A stretch of DNA of 64,000 nucleotides from Leptospira weilii serovar Ranarum str. ICFT (GCF_000332415.1 NZ_AOHC02000013.1:18569-82568), one strand, 5' to 3'. Shown: positions 1 to 27,571, counted from the first letter of the stretch. Notes: a model not told the origin generated them from the sequence alone. Numbers and translations are program-made.

Positions 1-454
1 CGGTTCTTGAGGATATGTTTAACGTTTGTGACGTTTTTTCCAAAGTATAATGGTTCATTTCTTTTAACAAAATGATGCTCTTTTCCGGTTCCGGCAAAGA
101 AGAAATAATCTCCCTCAACTCTTGCTCCACGATCCGCGTTTCAATGGTCTGAATAAAATCGTCTTCCACTCGGAGCGATTCTATAAAAGTACCGCCTTCT
201 TCTACCAACAAATCCTTCTTTCGCTTTTTTCGATACGAATAGTATGTATTCTTTGCAATCGCCGCGGCCCAAGTGTAGAAACTCCCTTTTTCCGCCGAAA
301 AATTCGAAAAGGATTTGTAGAGATTCAAAAAAACTTCCTGGGCTATATCTTCCACTTCTTCCGGATCGGTGGAAAGATATCGAATTACCTTATAAATCGA
401 ATCCTTGTAGTTCCGATAAAATAGAGAAAAATCGTGATCTTGGCTTAACTTCAT
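1..454 (-). CDS. ECF-type RNA polymerase sigma factor (C-terminus cut by window edge)
   Basis: A minus-strand frame begins with ATG at 454 and runs off the left edge without a stop, showing 151 residues. Region sigma-2 is clear: the stretch around [15 protein letters not shown] is the usual core-binding helix and [19 protein letters not shown] fits the -10-recognition helix. After a short acidic linker, [15 protein letters not shown] opens region sigma-4, with the helix-turn-helix ([15 protein letters not shown]) just reaching the edge. Such factors direct RNA polymerase to a small stress or envelope regulon and usually sit beside an anti-sigma gene, which would lie outside this window. No strong ribosome-binding site precedes the ATG. 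Family assignment is from motifs; the regulon is unknown. Confidence 0.85.
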   Translation of the reverse strand, partial: MKLSQDHDFSLFYRNYKDSIYKVIRYLSTDPEEVEDIAQEVFLNLYKSFSNFSAEKGSFYTWAAAIAKNTYYSYRKKRKKDLLVEEGGTFIESLRVEDDFIQTIETRIVEQELREIISSLPEPEKSIILLKEMNHYTLEKTSQTLNISSRT

Positions 455-672
455 AATCTATACTCTATATATAAGAATTCAAACATACTCGGGAAATTTC
501 TCTCTTTAAAAAATTCGGTTCGATTTTGTCTATTGAAACCGGAAACGATTCTCCGAATAGAAAATTTTCAAGACATAAGAAATCAAACTATAACTCCGTA
601 AGAATCCTTTTTTTGAATTTGATAAAACATGAAATAGCGTCTTAAGTTCTCCTTTCAATATTAGATTTGTTT

Positions 673-700
673 GAGAAAGAATCCAAACGGATTCTTTCTC
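673..700 (-). terminator. Perfect 12-bp stem-loop downstream of the lipoprotein remnant
   Basis: Arms 673-684 (GAGAAAGAATCC) and 689-700 are perfectly complementary around a 4-base loop. The hairpin lies just past the 3' end of the minus-strand lipoprotein remnant at 738-842, in the same relative place as the hairpin beyond the intact gene at 1142. It is therefore probably the old terminator of the lost paralogue. There is no long U tract. Confidence 0.5.
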
Positions 701-737
701 GATCGCCTATGTGACGGCCGATCCTACATCGTTTTAA

Positions 738-842
738 CGAGCCAATGATGGTCGGTAAGTGAAAGACTAGGTTTTTCCTGGCCGTGTTTGTCAAATTGTC
801 CGTTCCGTTCGTGGCGTTCGGTTTATCTACAGCGATCGGTTT
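738..842 (-). pseudogene. 3' remnant of a second copy of the neighbouring lipoprotein gene
   Basis: Translated on the minus strand, this segment reads [14 protein letters not shown], then [16 protein letters not shown]. That matches the last 30 or so residues of the intact lipoprotein encoded at 1142-2416, where the corresponding text is AADRPNATSGDDNM then TTTARRNLIFHLPTIL. An in-frame stop at 843-845 closes the frame on the 5' side and no further similarity is visible upstream, so only the end of the gene survives. The rest of 455-1141 holds two hairpins and nothing else that looks coding. Tandem duplication followed by deletion of one copy is the simplest explanation. Confidence 0.75.
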
Positions 843-1027
843 TTATATTGTTTCATCGTATTGAATCTCCCGTGAAATCTCGGGAGAAATATACGGAAAA
901 AAAGGAAAGAGTGAGACAGGTTTTTGAAAAAAAGAGGGGAGTTTTTGCGATCAACGGATTGTTGATTCGATCTCAAAATTTTTTAGTTTTTTGAAAGTTC
1001 TTTCGGATTGCCTTTGTGAGAAAATAC

Positions 1028-1065
1028 AACCATCATAAGGAGCCGACAAGCTCCTTATGATGGTT
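1028..1065 (-). terminator. 16-bp perfect stem-loop, probable terminator of the lipoprotein gene
   Basis: AACCATCATAAGGAGC at 1028-1043 pairs perfectly with 1050-1065 around a 6-base loop. It begins 77 bases beyond the stop of the minus-strand lipoprotein gene. Read on the minus strand it is followed by GTATTTTCT, a modest U tract. This is a strong hairpin in the right place for rho-independent termination. Confidence 0.6.
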
Positions 1066-1141
1066 CAGTTTGAATGGAAAGAATTAACTTCCTTCAAATT
1101 CTATGGAATCACCTCGTATTTATCGAAATCTACAAAGTCCT

Positions 1142-2416
1142 TCATTTTGTCTCGCTAAGGATCGTAGGTAAATGAAAGATCAGGTTTCTTCTGGCGGTTG
1201 TGGTCATATTGTCGTCTCCGCTCGTAGCGTTCGGTCTATCGGCCGCGTTGAGTTGAGGAGAAAATACGTTATCGGCCGCAGTCGAATCCCAAAAAAGCGC
1301 GTTGTCTATGGAAACGTTAAACAACAGATCTCCGTTTTTTTTGGAAGAATTAAAATCCACGATCAATATGTAAGGATCTTTCACATCCAAATTGTTGATG
1401 GCGGCCGGAGCCTTAAATTTAAGTTTTTGCGCGGCGGAATTGTAGGCAACTCCCGCAATCGAAGGTGGGTTGAGGGTACGTTCCGGATTTGTGAAAGGAT
1501 TATAGTCATCCGAAACCGCAACCTTAAGTATACCGCCTGAACTTGAGTCTATCGCCAATTCACCCATATTGCAAGCGCCGGCCGTTGCACCGCCCATTTC
1601 CTCAGGTTTTAACAAGTTGGAAAAGATAAAACTTGGAGAGTTGACAAAGGAAGCGGGACAATCCTTACTAAAAAGTTTCGGACTTACGTCGCCTCTACCA
1701 ACGCCATTATTGATTATGCTGCTAGAATTGGAAGTCGGGTTGTTTAACACCAAATCCACGTAACGATATGAGTTTTCAGGAACGTCTTTCGGATCAAAGT
1801 AATACGTAAAATCCCTGGCGATGATTCCCACTCGATCGTAGTCCTGTTTCTCTTCGTCCGGTATGGCAGTGATCGGTAGAAAAGCCGAACTTGAAGAAGC
1901 GTCTCCGGTTTGTAATCCGATCGGCATAAAACCGGTTTCGCATACTTTAGAACCGGGAACGGGAGTTCCGGGCGCTTTGAACATTACAAAATTTGCATTT
2001 TCTAATGTTTCGTTTCCCTTTGCCGGTCCGCCCTTTGCGACCGATTTGTAGGCGAGAACTTGACAGATGCCGATGGAAACCGCAGCCGGTGTGATGAAAT
2101 GATCGTTGAATCCGTCCGCGGCTCCGTCCCCGTAGTTTTGAGGATCGTCTCCGCCGAGATCGATTAAAAATCCGGAAGAATCGGAACCTACTTTGAATCG
2201 GGACGAGCCTGCTTGCGTACGGGCCGCTGCAAGTGCGCTCGTATTGGAAATACGAAATTCGGCGTTTTGACCGGAGCTGAGTAAAAGCGCCGCCAACAAC
2301 AGATTGTTCTTGTCGTCTTTATCTTTCTTGCAACTGACGAATAAAGATACAGTCAACGAGACGAGCGCGATGACTTTATCTTTTATTTTATACGGAAGGT
2401 GGTGATTTTTTTTCAT
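1142..2416 (-). CDS. Putative outer-envelope lipoprotein, 424 aa
   Basis: The N-terminus has a basic start, a hydrophobic stretch (VIALVSLTVSLFVS) and a lipidatable Cys at residue 29 followed by KKDKDDKNN, which is a typical spirochaetal lipoprotein signal with an acidic and basic spacer. The mature part is Ser/Asn/Ala-rich with scattered paired Cys and no enzyme motif I recognise; it resembles surface-exposed beta-rich leptospiral lipoproteins. GAGAGG lies about 11 bases before the ATG. A fragment of a second copy lies downstream (738-842), so the family was locally duplicated. A perfect hairpin follows the stop. Cellular role is unknown; envelope location is inferred from the signal. Confidence 0.85.
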   Translation of the reverse strand: MKKNHHLPYKIKDKVIALVSLTVSLFVSCKKDKDDKNNLLLAALLLSSGQNAEFRISNTSALAAARTQAGSSRFKVGSDSSGFLIDLGGDDPQNYGDGAADGFNDHFITPAAVSIGICQVLAYKSVAKGGPAKGNETLENANFVMFKAPGTPVPGSKVCETGFMPIGLQTGDASSSSAFLPITAIPDEEKQDYDRVGIIARDFTYYFDPKDVPENSYRYVDLVLNNPTSNSSSIINNGVGRGDVSPKLFSKDCPASFVNSPSFIFSNLLKPEEMGGATAGACNMGELAIDSSSGGILKVAVSDDYNPFTNPERTLNPPSIAGVAYNSAAQKLKFKAPAAINNLDVKDPYILIVDFNSSKKNGDLLFNVSIDNALFWDSTAADNVFSPQLNAADRPNATSGDDNMTTTARRNLIFHLPTILSETK

Positions 2417-2784
2417 CGTTTTGAACCTCTCATAAGGCTAACGAAAGAAACTGTGGAATGTGCCAGGCTACCGAGCAAAAAATTAAAGATTTTGTCTAAA
2501 CTCCGCAGAGCGCCCTATCGAACGACCCGTAGGGAGTGAGATAGCAAAAAGATAGCGGAGCGTCATCTTTTGCTCCCAACGAAGTTGGGAAAATCAGGAC
2601 CCAGGTAACTCAAGTGGCACTGCTCCCTAAGGGTCGCAGCACCAGAGAGTGAGATTGAGTTTAGGAAAGCTCTGCGTTTAGTTTCCCAAAAACGCGGGAA
2701 CTCCCGCTTCGAGTGGCTAAGTTATAGTTCGTTAGGTGTTAGAGGGATTGTAAAATCTAAGTTTAAGCGGAAGAGACTCGGGAA
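2417..2784. other. Intergenic repeat-rich stretch without a gene
   Basis: No credible reading frame. The sequence is denser in GC than its surroundings and includes short inverted units, such as GCGGGAACTCCCGC at 2694-2707, one copy of the GGGA-N2-TCCC palindrome seen in several other gaps of the window. Texture is like the repeat block at 63745-63960. The promoter of the lipoprotein gene should lie near 2420-2480 but I cannot point to it. Confidence 0.5.
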
Positions 2785-4662
<1,878 letters not shown>

Positions 4663-4750
4663 TTGATTTTAATAAATTATACTTTTTGCAAGTAAAAAGT
4701 CTCCCTTTTGCGGGGCTTTCCCGCGCCAGAGATCGAAGCGACGCGGAACG

Positions 4751-4821
4751 CGGCCGCAAAGCGGCCGGAGCGGAAGCGTAGTCGCGAAAGAGCTCGGTCC
4801 TTTCGATCGTAGATCGAAAGG
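4751..4821. repeat. Two GC-rich hairpins between mnmC and recQ
   Basis: CGGCCGC at 4751-4757 pairs with 4761-4767 around AAA, and CCTTTCGATC at 4799-4808 pairs with 4812-4821 around GTA. Both stems are perfect. They lie in the 223-base gap between two minus-strand genes and could stop or process the mnmC transcript; neither is followed by a U tract. Confidence 0.45.
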
Positions 4822-4885
4822 AGGCGCCCATCAAACGATTCTAATAACCCTTAACACGCTTTCCCTTTTTGTACGTCGACTTGTG

Positions 4886-7872
<2,987 letters not shown>

Positions 7873-7981
7873 TTTCTACTGACATTCTTTTACGATTCAC
7901 TGCGGATTCCAAGTCCTAATTCTAAAAGAGGATCCTTGACCGAAGGACTTTGTAACAAAATTCTGGTAATCGAATCCGATT

Positions 7982-9004
<1,023 letters not shown>

Positions 9005-9158
9005 TCCCTTCCCGTAATCGAATCATACATCTCTTTCATTATAAAATTAAGCACCGTTAATTTTTATCGCAAAACACTGTTTCAACGCAAAATATCGGGT
9101 ACTTTATTATATAGCTATGAGTAACATTTTGAGACGTCGGGTCGGGTTTATAAGATAT

Positions 9159-9491
9159 TCATAAAGTTCTATCAATCTCCTCCGCCTTCAAAATCAATCC
9201 CACATTCGGAAGTAACTTTCGGATTCGTTCTTTTTCCTGGGAGGAAATCGGATTCGAATCCAATTCCAATCTTTGTAAATTTTTAAGCTGTCCGATTTCT
9301 TTGGGGAGAGTCGTAAGTTTTTGAAAACTTAAATCCAATTCATCAACGCTCCGAGGATGTTGGAGTCCCTTCTTTAAATTTTTAAACGGTTTTTGTTTGT
9401 TTTCCGCTTCCGCTTGGGAAAGAAAACAAATTAGAACGAAAAGGAATATTACGATTTTTTGAACATATACAAACGTTATCTTAGATTTCAT
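9159..9491 (-). CDS. Short secreted leucine-rich-repeat protein, probably collapsed
   Basis: A signal peptide (IVIFLFVLICFLSQAEA) is followed by a short linker, one complete leptospiral-type LRR (LDLSFQKLTTLPKEIGQLKN), the start of another (LQRLELDSNPISSQ), and the usual C-terminal cap EKERIRKLLP. Leptospiral LRR proteins normally carry many 23-residue repeats between these same ends. Here only about one and a half remain in 110 residues, as expected after recombination between repeats. Both ends of the protein are intact and the frame is open, so it may still be expressed. LRR proteins bind other proteins; a scaffold this short is unlikely to form a stable solenoid. Confidence 0.75.
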   Translation of the reverse strand: MKSKITFVYVQKIVIFLFVLICFLSQAEAENKQKPFKNLKKGLQHPRSVDELDLSFQKLTTLPKEIGQLKNLQRLELDSNPISSQEKERIRKLLPNVGLILKAEEIDRTL

Positions 9492-9920
9492 GAAAGATTA
9501 CCGGACTTGATTTCCTTACTGGAAAGGATGAAAATCCGTTTTTCGGAAACAACTTCTTTTTAAATTCTACGGACTTAAAAGTCGGTCTATTAGAGTTGTT
9601 GAAAATTAATTCTCCATTTGTTTCTGTTTCATGGAAATGGACGATTGAAGCGGTTTTGTTAATCATGACTATTGAATTTTTCAACAACTCTATTGAAAAC
9701 ATTACGATTTTCCGACGACCGTCGGATGATTTGGTAAGATTGAATCAAATTTCCACGAGGCTTCGATAGTTTTTCCCCAGCCGGCGGGTCACGTTAACTA
9801 CTTGAAACGAAGGAGTTCCCACAGAGATCGTTGTTTTATATTATTTTTGCGGTTTTGAACCGTTTTTTCATAGAAAATCTCCGTAAGAGTTCCCACATCC
9901 TCGCGTTTTTGAGACGGTCC
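9492..9920. other. Gene-free gap with an inverted-repeat element and palindromes
   Basis: No convincing gene. It holds the inverted-repeat pair at 9592-9691, a small palindrome CCGACGACCGTCGG near 9711, and two copies of the GGAGTTCCCACA-type motif (9812-9823 and 9887-9898). A 73-residue minus-strand frame at 9481-9702 overlaps the inverted repeat and has no recognisable features, so it is not annotated as a gene. Confidence 0.5.
9592..9691. repeat. 100-bp MITE-like unit with 14-bp inverted ends
   Basis: AGAGTTGTTGAAAA at 9592-9605 is the exact reverse complement of 9678-9691. ATT sits directly outside both ends (9589-9591 and 9692-9694), compatible with a 3-bp target duplication, although so short a match could be chance. 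The interior codes for nothing obvious. Confidence 0.35.
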
Positions 9921-10787
9921 TCAAGGATTGCCGAAGTTATCCTCTGAAGAAGACAGAATTTGTTCCACTTTCTTGAATTCTTCCTCATACCAATCTGGTT
10001 TTTCATTGAATGAAGGATCGTTTTCTAAAAAAGGATGCATAAACGGTTTTCCAGACTCGTCGAGAAAAGATAAACAATATGCGTTTAATTCGTCACTCCG
10101 AGTAGGATTTTCATGTTTATTCAGAAGTTGATTCAATGGCTCCTCTTTGGATTTTTCGTTTTTAATCCATATAATAGGGTAAGGTTTATTACCCAAAACT
10201 CCCTTGAGCGGTCGCGGTTCTTCTAGATAGAACTTAAAATGAGTATTAGTTGTTCTAGCTAATAGAATCAATACTTCAACGGAAATGACGAATTTTAATT
10301 CGGTCGCAAATTTACTGATTCTGAAACCGATATCGATTTGAGGGCCTATATAATCTTTAGTTTCATTTCCATTACTATCGGAAGTGATGATCGCATTGAT
10401 AACGGGGAAGCCCGCGATCCAGGCACAACCTTTTAACGATAAATTCTTATCCTTTATATGATAAGAATAATTGAAAACCGCTTGGGAAAATGTTTTTACG
10501 AGATATTGAACCTCTTTGTGCTGTTTGATTTCACACTCAAAGATCAATTCGTCTCCGAGGGATTTCCATAACTTCGGTATGGGTGGTAAGTTTAGATTTT
10601 GAAACAAAGAGGAATTTGTTTCCATTTGATTTAAGAATGTAATAGGAAATTCTTTGTAAAAGGTGGTAAAAAAACGCAACCAATGATTTTGTGATTGGGC
10701 TTTATTTTTGTATTCGGTAGAACCAACGATATCCACCGATAAAAACAAGATAACTTTACGACTTGAAAATGGAATCGTAACGGACAT
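9921..10787 (-). CDS. Class III nucleotide-cyclase-like protein, paired with an ImmA/IrrE peptidase
   Basis: The N-terminal half matches the class III adenylate/guanylate cyclase fold. Metal-binding Asp19 lies in LFLSVDIVGSTEY and Asp79 in WKSLGDELIF. Lys75 and Asp145 fall at the positions that select adenine in adenylate cyclases. The transition-state pair is Asp152 (usually Asn) and Arg156 in GPQIDIGFRIS. Residues from about 165 to 288 form an unfamiliar C-terminal part. There is no membrane segment or sensor domain. The gene overlaps the upstream ImmA/IrrE gene by 32 bases, so they are translated together. Likely product is a cyclic nucleotide, probably cAMP, but the Asn-to-Asp change could alter or abolish activity. 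The domain call is from motifs only. Confidence 0.7.
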   Translation of the reverse strand: MSVTIPFSSRKVILFLSVDIVGSTEYKNKAQSQNHWLRFFTTFYKEFPITFLNQMETNSSLFQNLNLPPIPKLWKSLGDELIFECEIKQHKEVQYLVKTFSQAVFNYSYHIKDKNLSLKGCAWIAGFPVINAIITSDSNGNETKDYIGPQIDIGFRISKFATELKFVISVEVLILLARTTNTHFKFYLEEPRPLKGVLGNKPYPIIWIKNEKSKEEPLNQLLNKHENPTRSDELNAYCLSFLDESGKPFMHPFLENDPSFNEKPDWYEEEFKKVEQILSSSEDNFGNP

Positions 10788-11277
10788 CGGCCGCCTTCCG
10801 TGAGACTAAAAAATGTGCAGCTACGTAATCCATCTTATGATGCGAAAACTTTTCCACTACATCCCTAAATTCTTGTTCCGGCATCAAGAAGGCGGCAGCG
10901 AACCAGTTTGCTTCCCATTCGCAAAGATTGGAACCGCTTCTGGCGGCAACGATTTGCTTTTGGCCTTCCGAAGAATGCAGAAAATAGTGACCTAACTCAT
11001 GCGTTAAAGAGAAACGATTTCGTAACGGGCCTGTGAAGTTCGAAATATAAATTTCGAAATTATTTTTATCGTACACACGAATGGAAGCATCCTGAGTATC
11101 ATACCATTCTTCTAAAGATACGTAATAGATCTTACCTCCTAAATCTTGAATTACAGGTTCTAAATCCGTGCCCGCGTGGTATTTTAATTTTTGTGCAATC
11201 GATTCAGCCTTTGCAAAAATGGCCTGCTTCGAAAGATGACAAGCTTCGGCTTGAGGAATATTGTTTGAACTTATCAT
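10756..11277 (-). CDS. ImmA/IrrE-family metallopeptidase
   Basis: A 173-residue soluble protein with the gluzincin motif SLTHELGHYFLH at its centre (HELGH, His-Glu-His zinc site) and a downstream CEWEANWFAAAFLMPEQEF, whose Glu is the third zinc ligand in this family. ImmA and IrrE proteases cleave repressors in response to DNA damage or mobile-element signals. Such proteins are usually next to an XRE repressor; none is present here. Instead its 3' end overlaps the cyclase-like gene by 32 bases, making the cyclase the likely partner. A terminator-like hairpin (11315-11347) stands upstream in the presumed leader. Substrate unknown. Confidence 0.88.
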   Translation of the reverse strand: MISSNNIPQAEACHLSKQAIFAKAESIAQKLKYHAGTDLEPVIQDLGGKIYYVSLEEWYDTQDASIRVYDKNNFEIYISNFTGPLRNRFSLTHELGHYFLHSSEGQKQIVAARSGSNLCEWEANWFAAAFLMPEQEFRDVVEKFSHHKMDYVAAHFLVSRKAADVRYDSIFKS

Positions 11278-11314
11278 ACGATTAGTATTTTTTTGGTTTT
11301 AAAAAAATCAAGAA

Positions 11315-11347
11315 AAAACTGACCTTCTTTCAAAGAAGATCAGTTTT
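11315..11347 (-). terminator. Terminator-like hairpin with U tract upstream of the ImmA/IrrE operon
   Basis: Arms 11315-11329 and 11333-11347 pair over 15 positions with one mismatch around a 3-base loop. Read on the minus strand the hairpin is followed by TTTTTTCTTGATTTTTTT, an ideal U tract, then the peptidase ATG about 37 bases beyond the hairpin base. With no gene just upstream on that strand, it may be an attenuator or the end of a small upstream RNA. Confidence 0.55.
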
Positions 11348-11545
11348 AGATGTCAGGGGATAAGAATTGGGGGAGTTAGGACTTTACGCTTTTGAGTGAC
11401 TAGTACATGGAGCCGGATATCCACGGAAAGTGTACCGTTTATACGCTAACACCGGTTATATTTAAAACGACGTTTGAGTTTCGGATCGCTCATCGTAGCT
11501 ACGTTGAGAAACGACGCTTTCGTAAAACTCATACTTCACTTCCTG

Positions 11546-11606
11546 CCGAATGATTCGAGGAGAATGAAGCGCCTATTTCAATCTAGAAGTAAGGGAAACG
11601 CTCTCT
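11546..11606 (+). repeat. Dispersed intergenic repeat, copy 1
   Basis: CCGAATGATTCGAGGAGAAT and GCGCCTATTTCAATC followed by GAAGTAAGGGAAACGCTCTCT recur, with few changes and a short insertion, at 22772-22841. Both copies lie in long gaps on the same strand. Function unknown. Confidence 0.6.
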
Positions 11607-11699
11607 AAGTCTCCTTAGGATCGTTCGGCGTGTACAAAAAAAGGGGACGGTGTAACTTTCGTCCCCCCGTCCGTTTCAAAATGAAAATTCGCAGTGGAA

Positions 11700-11744
<45 letters not shown>

Positions 11745-11866
11745 CTGTGGGACCTCCCACATTAGGCTTCGGATTAAAAAATAAACGGCCGATTTTAAAA
11801 ACTAAAAATTTTATGCAGTGCAAAACCTTTGACTTTTAAACCGTAAAATTTTTTCTTGCTATCATT

Positions 11867-13417
<1,551 letters not shown>

Positions 13418-13433
13418 ACTCGGTCTAACTATA

Positions 13434-13452
13434 GCAGGGATAAAATCCCTGC
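13434..13452 (+). terminator. Perfect 8-bp hairpin after the glycosyltransferase gene
   Basis: GCAGGGAT at 13434-13441 pairs with ATCCCTGC at 13445-13452 around AAA, 17 bases past the stop codon. There is no U tract, so it may mark a 3' end or be a processing site rather than a classical terminator. Confidence 0.4.
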
Positions 13453-13535
13453 CGGGAAGTTCGGGCGCTTGTGCTTGACTTCGCGCTTTTTTCTGAGAAA
13501 TTGACAAAAAACCGTTACAAGTAATAGGAACCCGA

Positions 13536-15882
<2,347 letters not shown>

Positions 15883-15955
15883 TTAGAATGATGATCGCGT
15901 ATTGTAACAAACGAAAACCGGAAAATCAAAACCGCAAAGAGTCAGAGGCGCTCCT

Positions 15956-16417
<462 letters not shown>

Positions 16418-16419
16418 CC

Positions 16420-19651
<3,232 letters not shown>

Positions 19652-19745
19652 GAAGTTCGTTCTAGATATCGGTGAATTGGTTCATGGGGATATCTAAAAC
19701 GAATTCCTGTCTTTCGGAAAAGTACGGCGCAAAGGATCGATGCGG

Positions 19746-19807
19746 GGTCAATAAATTTGTGATTCGGTTCCTTTTTGTATCGAAAGAGGATTTGAAATTT
19801 ATTGACC
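19746..19807. repeat. 13-bp perfect inverted repeat
   Basis: GGTCAATAAATTT at 19746-19758 is the exact reverse complement of 19795-19807, with 36 bases between. The long spacer makes it more like a small mobile-element end pair or a protein site than a terminator. Confidence 0.45.
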
Positions 19808-19823
19808 GGAGCGGAGAGCCTGG

Positions 19824-19878
19824 TGGTCGGGTTGTTTGAAAAAGATTTTCTTTCGGTTCGAAAAAAGCAACCCGACCA
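19824..19878. terminator. 11-bp stem-loop between convergent genes
   Basis: TGGTCGGGTTG at 19824-19834 pairs perfectly with CAACCCGACCA at 19868-19878; the 33-base loop is T- and A-rich. It sits between the convergent PEGA and folC genes and could end both transcripts, but the loop is long for a classical terminator. Confidence 0.4.
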
Positions 19879-19964
19879 TGCGCACGTTTCAAGTGGTTAG
19901 TGGCGAGTAGTTAGTGGTTAGGATTTTACAAGGATCGGTTGTTAAGCGCCGATCGAAAAGTCCG

Positions 19965-22153
<2,189 letters not shown>

Positions 22154-22298
22154 ATTTGATTTTCTCTTTTTTCTTGGTTCGGTTTTACAAACAAGATTTC
22201 GGGAGTTTCGATTTCTTCGATTCGTTTCTTGTTAAATGAAAGGAATCGATTTAAGACTTTTGACTTTTTTGCTCCAAAAGAAGCAAGTTTTAGAGCGA

Positions 22299-22332
<34 letters not shown>

Positions 22333-22335
22333 GAG

Positions 22336-22751
<416 letters not shown>

Positions 22752-22771
22752 ACTCCGTGACACTGCTTTCC

Positions 22772-22841
22772 GCCGAATGATCCGTAGAGAATGAGGCGCC
22801 TATTTCAATCAATCGTTCCCGGAAGTAAGTGAAACGCTTTC
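22772..22841 (+). repeat. Dispersed intergenic repeat, copy 2
   Basis: GCCGAATGATCCGTAGAGAA and GGCGCCTATTTCAATC followed by GGAAGTAAGTGAAACGCTTT match the sequence at 11546-11606, with an extra ten bases or so in the middle. Lies just after the small membrane protein gene. Confidence 0.6.
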
Positions 22842-23134
22842 TACGGATTTCGTTTCAGGGACGAGTTGAATTGAGTTTCCCGCGTTCTAAAGGATAAAAA
22901 AGCGTTCGAGTTTACTATTCGATGGAATAAAATCATTGAGATTTGATTCTATAAGAAAAGTTTGTTATTCTAATGAATCCTTCTTTTGGTTTTTTTTAGA
23001 TCGACTACGAATCCCTATATAATGGAATACTCTGAATTTTGATACGAGTCCCGGTTTGAGGCGGAATCATCTTAGGCGCTTTGTTATGTAGAGTTCCGAG
23101 TAAAAGAAGAAATCTGATTTTATTGAGTGGTTTT

Positions 23135-23224
23135 ATGGCAGGTGAGAAAAAAGGCAACGCTCGGGTTAGACAGGACGGTCAAATAAAAACCGATTACGGA
23201 AGGTTTTATGAAAGGGAATATTAA
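23135..23224 (+). CDS. Candidate small protein, 29 aa
   Basis: ATG 23135 to TAA 23224. The peptide starts MAGEKKGNARVRQDG and is basic and soluble. There is no obvious Shine-Dalgarno (GGTTTT precedes it). It overlaps the start of a second tiny frame. Length alone would allow chance occurrence, so this is only a candidate. Confidence 0.2.
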   Translation: MAGEKKGNARVRQDGQIKTDYGRFYEREY

Positions 23225-23288
23225 AAACAATACTACCGAGCCAAAACCGAATACACCTCCTCCTCCGCAGCAAAATAATAAAAAATAA
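23208..23288 (+). CDS. Candidate small Asn/Pro-rich protein, 26 aa
   Basis: ATG 23208, preceded by GGAAGG at four-base spacing, to TAA 23288. The peptide begins MKGNIKNNTTEPKPN and ends in PPPPQQNNKK: hydrophilic, with a proline run. The ribosome-binding site and overlap with the previous tiny frame suggest possible translation, but no homologue can be named. Confidence 0.3.
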   Translation: MKGNIKNNTTEPKPNTPPPPQQNNKK

Positions 23289-23565
23289 ATTTTGCAAATG
23301 AAGAACATCAGGACGAAGTTTTTAAGGCGCGTCTATTTCACGATTTTCTTTCGTTTGCACGATGAGTGCGGGAGTTCCCACAGGTCGTACGGTTCTATTC
23401 TCCACGTCGACCTGCTCGAAAACCGGGGGACTCTCAAACTACGCTGCAAACCCGCATCCTATTTTTACGCATTGGATTTTATAGATTGAATTTCCCGCAC
23501 AGCGAGTTTGAAAGGAGCGATTGATAGTTCATGTCCGCTGTTTTTGCGACTCGGAACGGAAACTT

Positions 23566-25026
<1,461 letters not shown>

Positions 25027-25028
25027 CC

Positions 25029-27571
<2,543 letters not shown>

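Larger units (their letters stand above)
19652..19964. other. Convergent gap with two inverted repeats and TTAG-type short repeats
   Basis: Lies between the 3' ends of the PEGA and folC genes. It holds the inverted repeats at 19746-19807 and 19824-19878, then a run of GTGGTTAGTGGCGAGTAG-like short repeats (about 19902-19922) and a TTAGGATTTTAC (19919-19930), a one-base variant of the 12-mer found in three other gaps. No coding frame. Confidence 0.5.
22752..23565. other. 814-base gap with a dispersed repeat and two tiny frames
   Basis: Contains repeat copy 2 (22772-22841), two overlapping tiny plus-strand frames (23135-23288), and a GCGGGAGTTCCCACA motif at 23368-23382. A 62-codon minus-strand frame at 23120-23308 with a run of Gly is only the complement of the Pro-rich tiny frame. 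Nothing else gene-like. Confidence 0.5.

Noticed and set aside
788..994. 68-codon plus-strand frame opposite the lipoprotein remnant
   Set aside because: The minus strand explains the sequence as a degraded lipoprotein 3' end.
9481..9702. 73-codon frame overlapping the LRR gene end
   Set aside because: Lies over an inverted repeat and has no signal, motif or start context.
9921..11277. Calling the peptidase-cyclase pair a CBASS or Pycsar system
   Set aside because: No effector gene (membrane, TIR, nuclease or phospholipase) and no CD-NTase is present; class III cyclase motifs alone do not prove this.
23120..23308. Gly-rich 62-codon minus-strand frame
   Set aside because: It is the complement of the CCTCCTCCTCCG stretch in the tiny Pro-rich frame; composition alone keeps it open.
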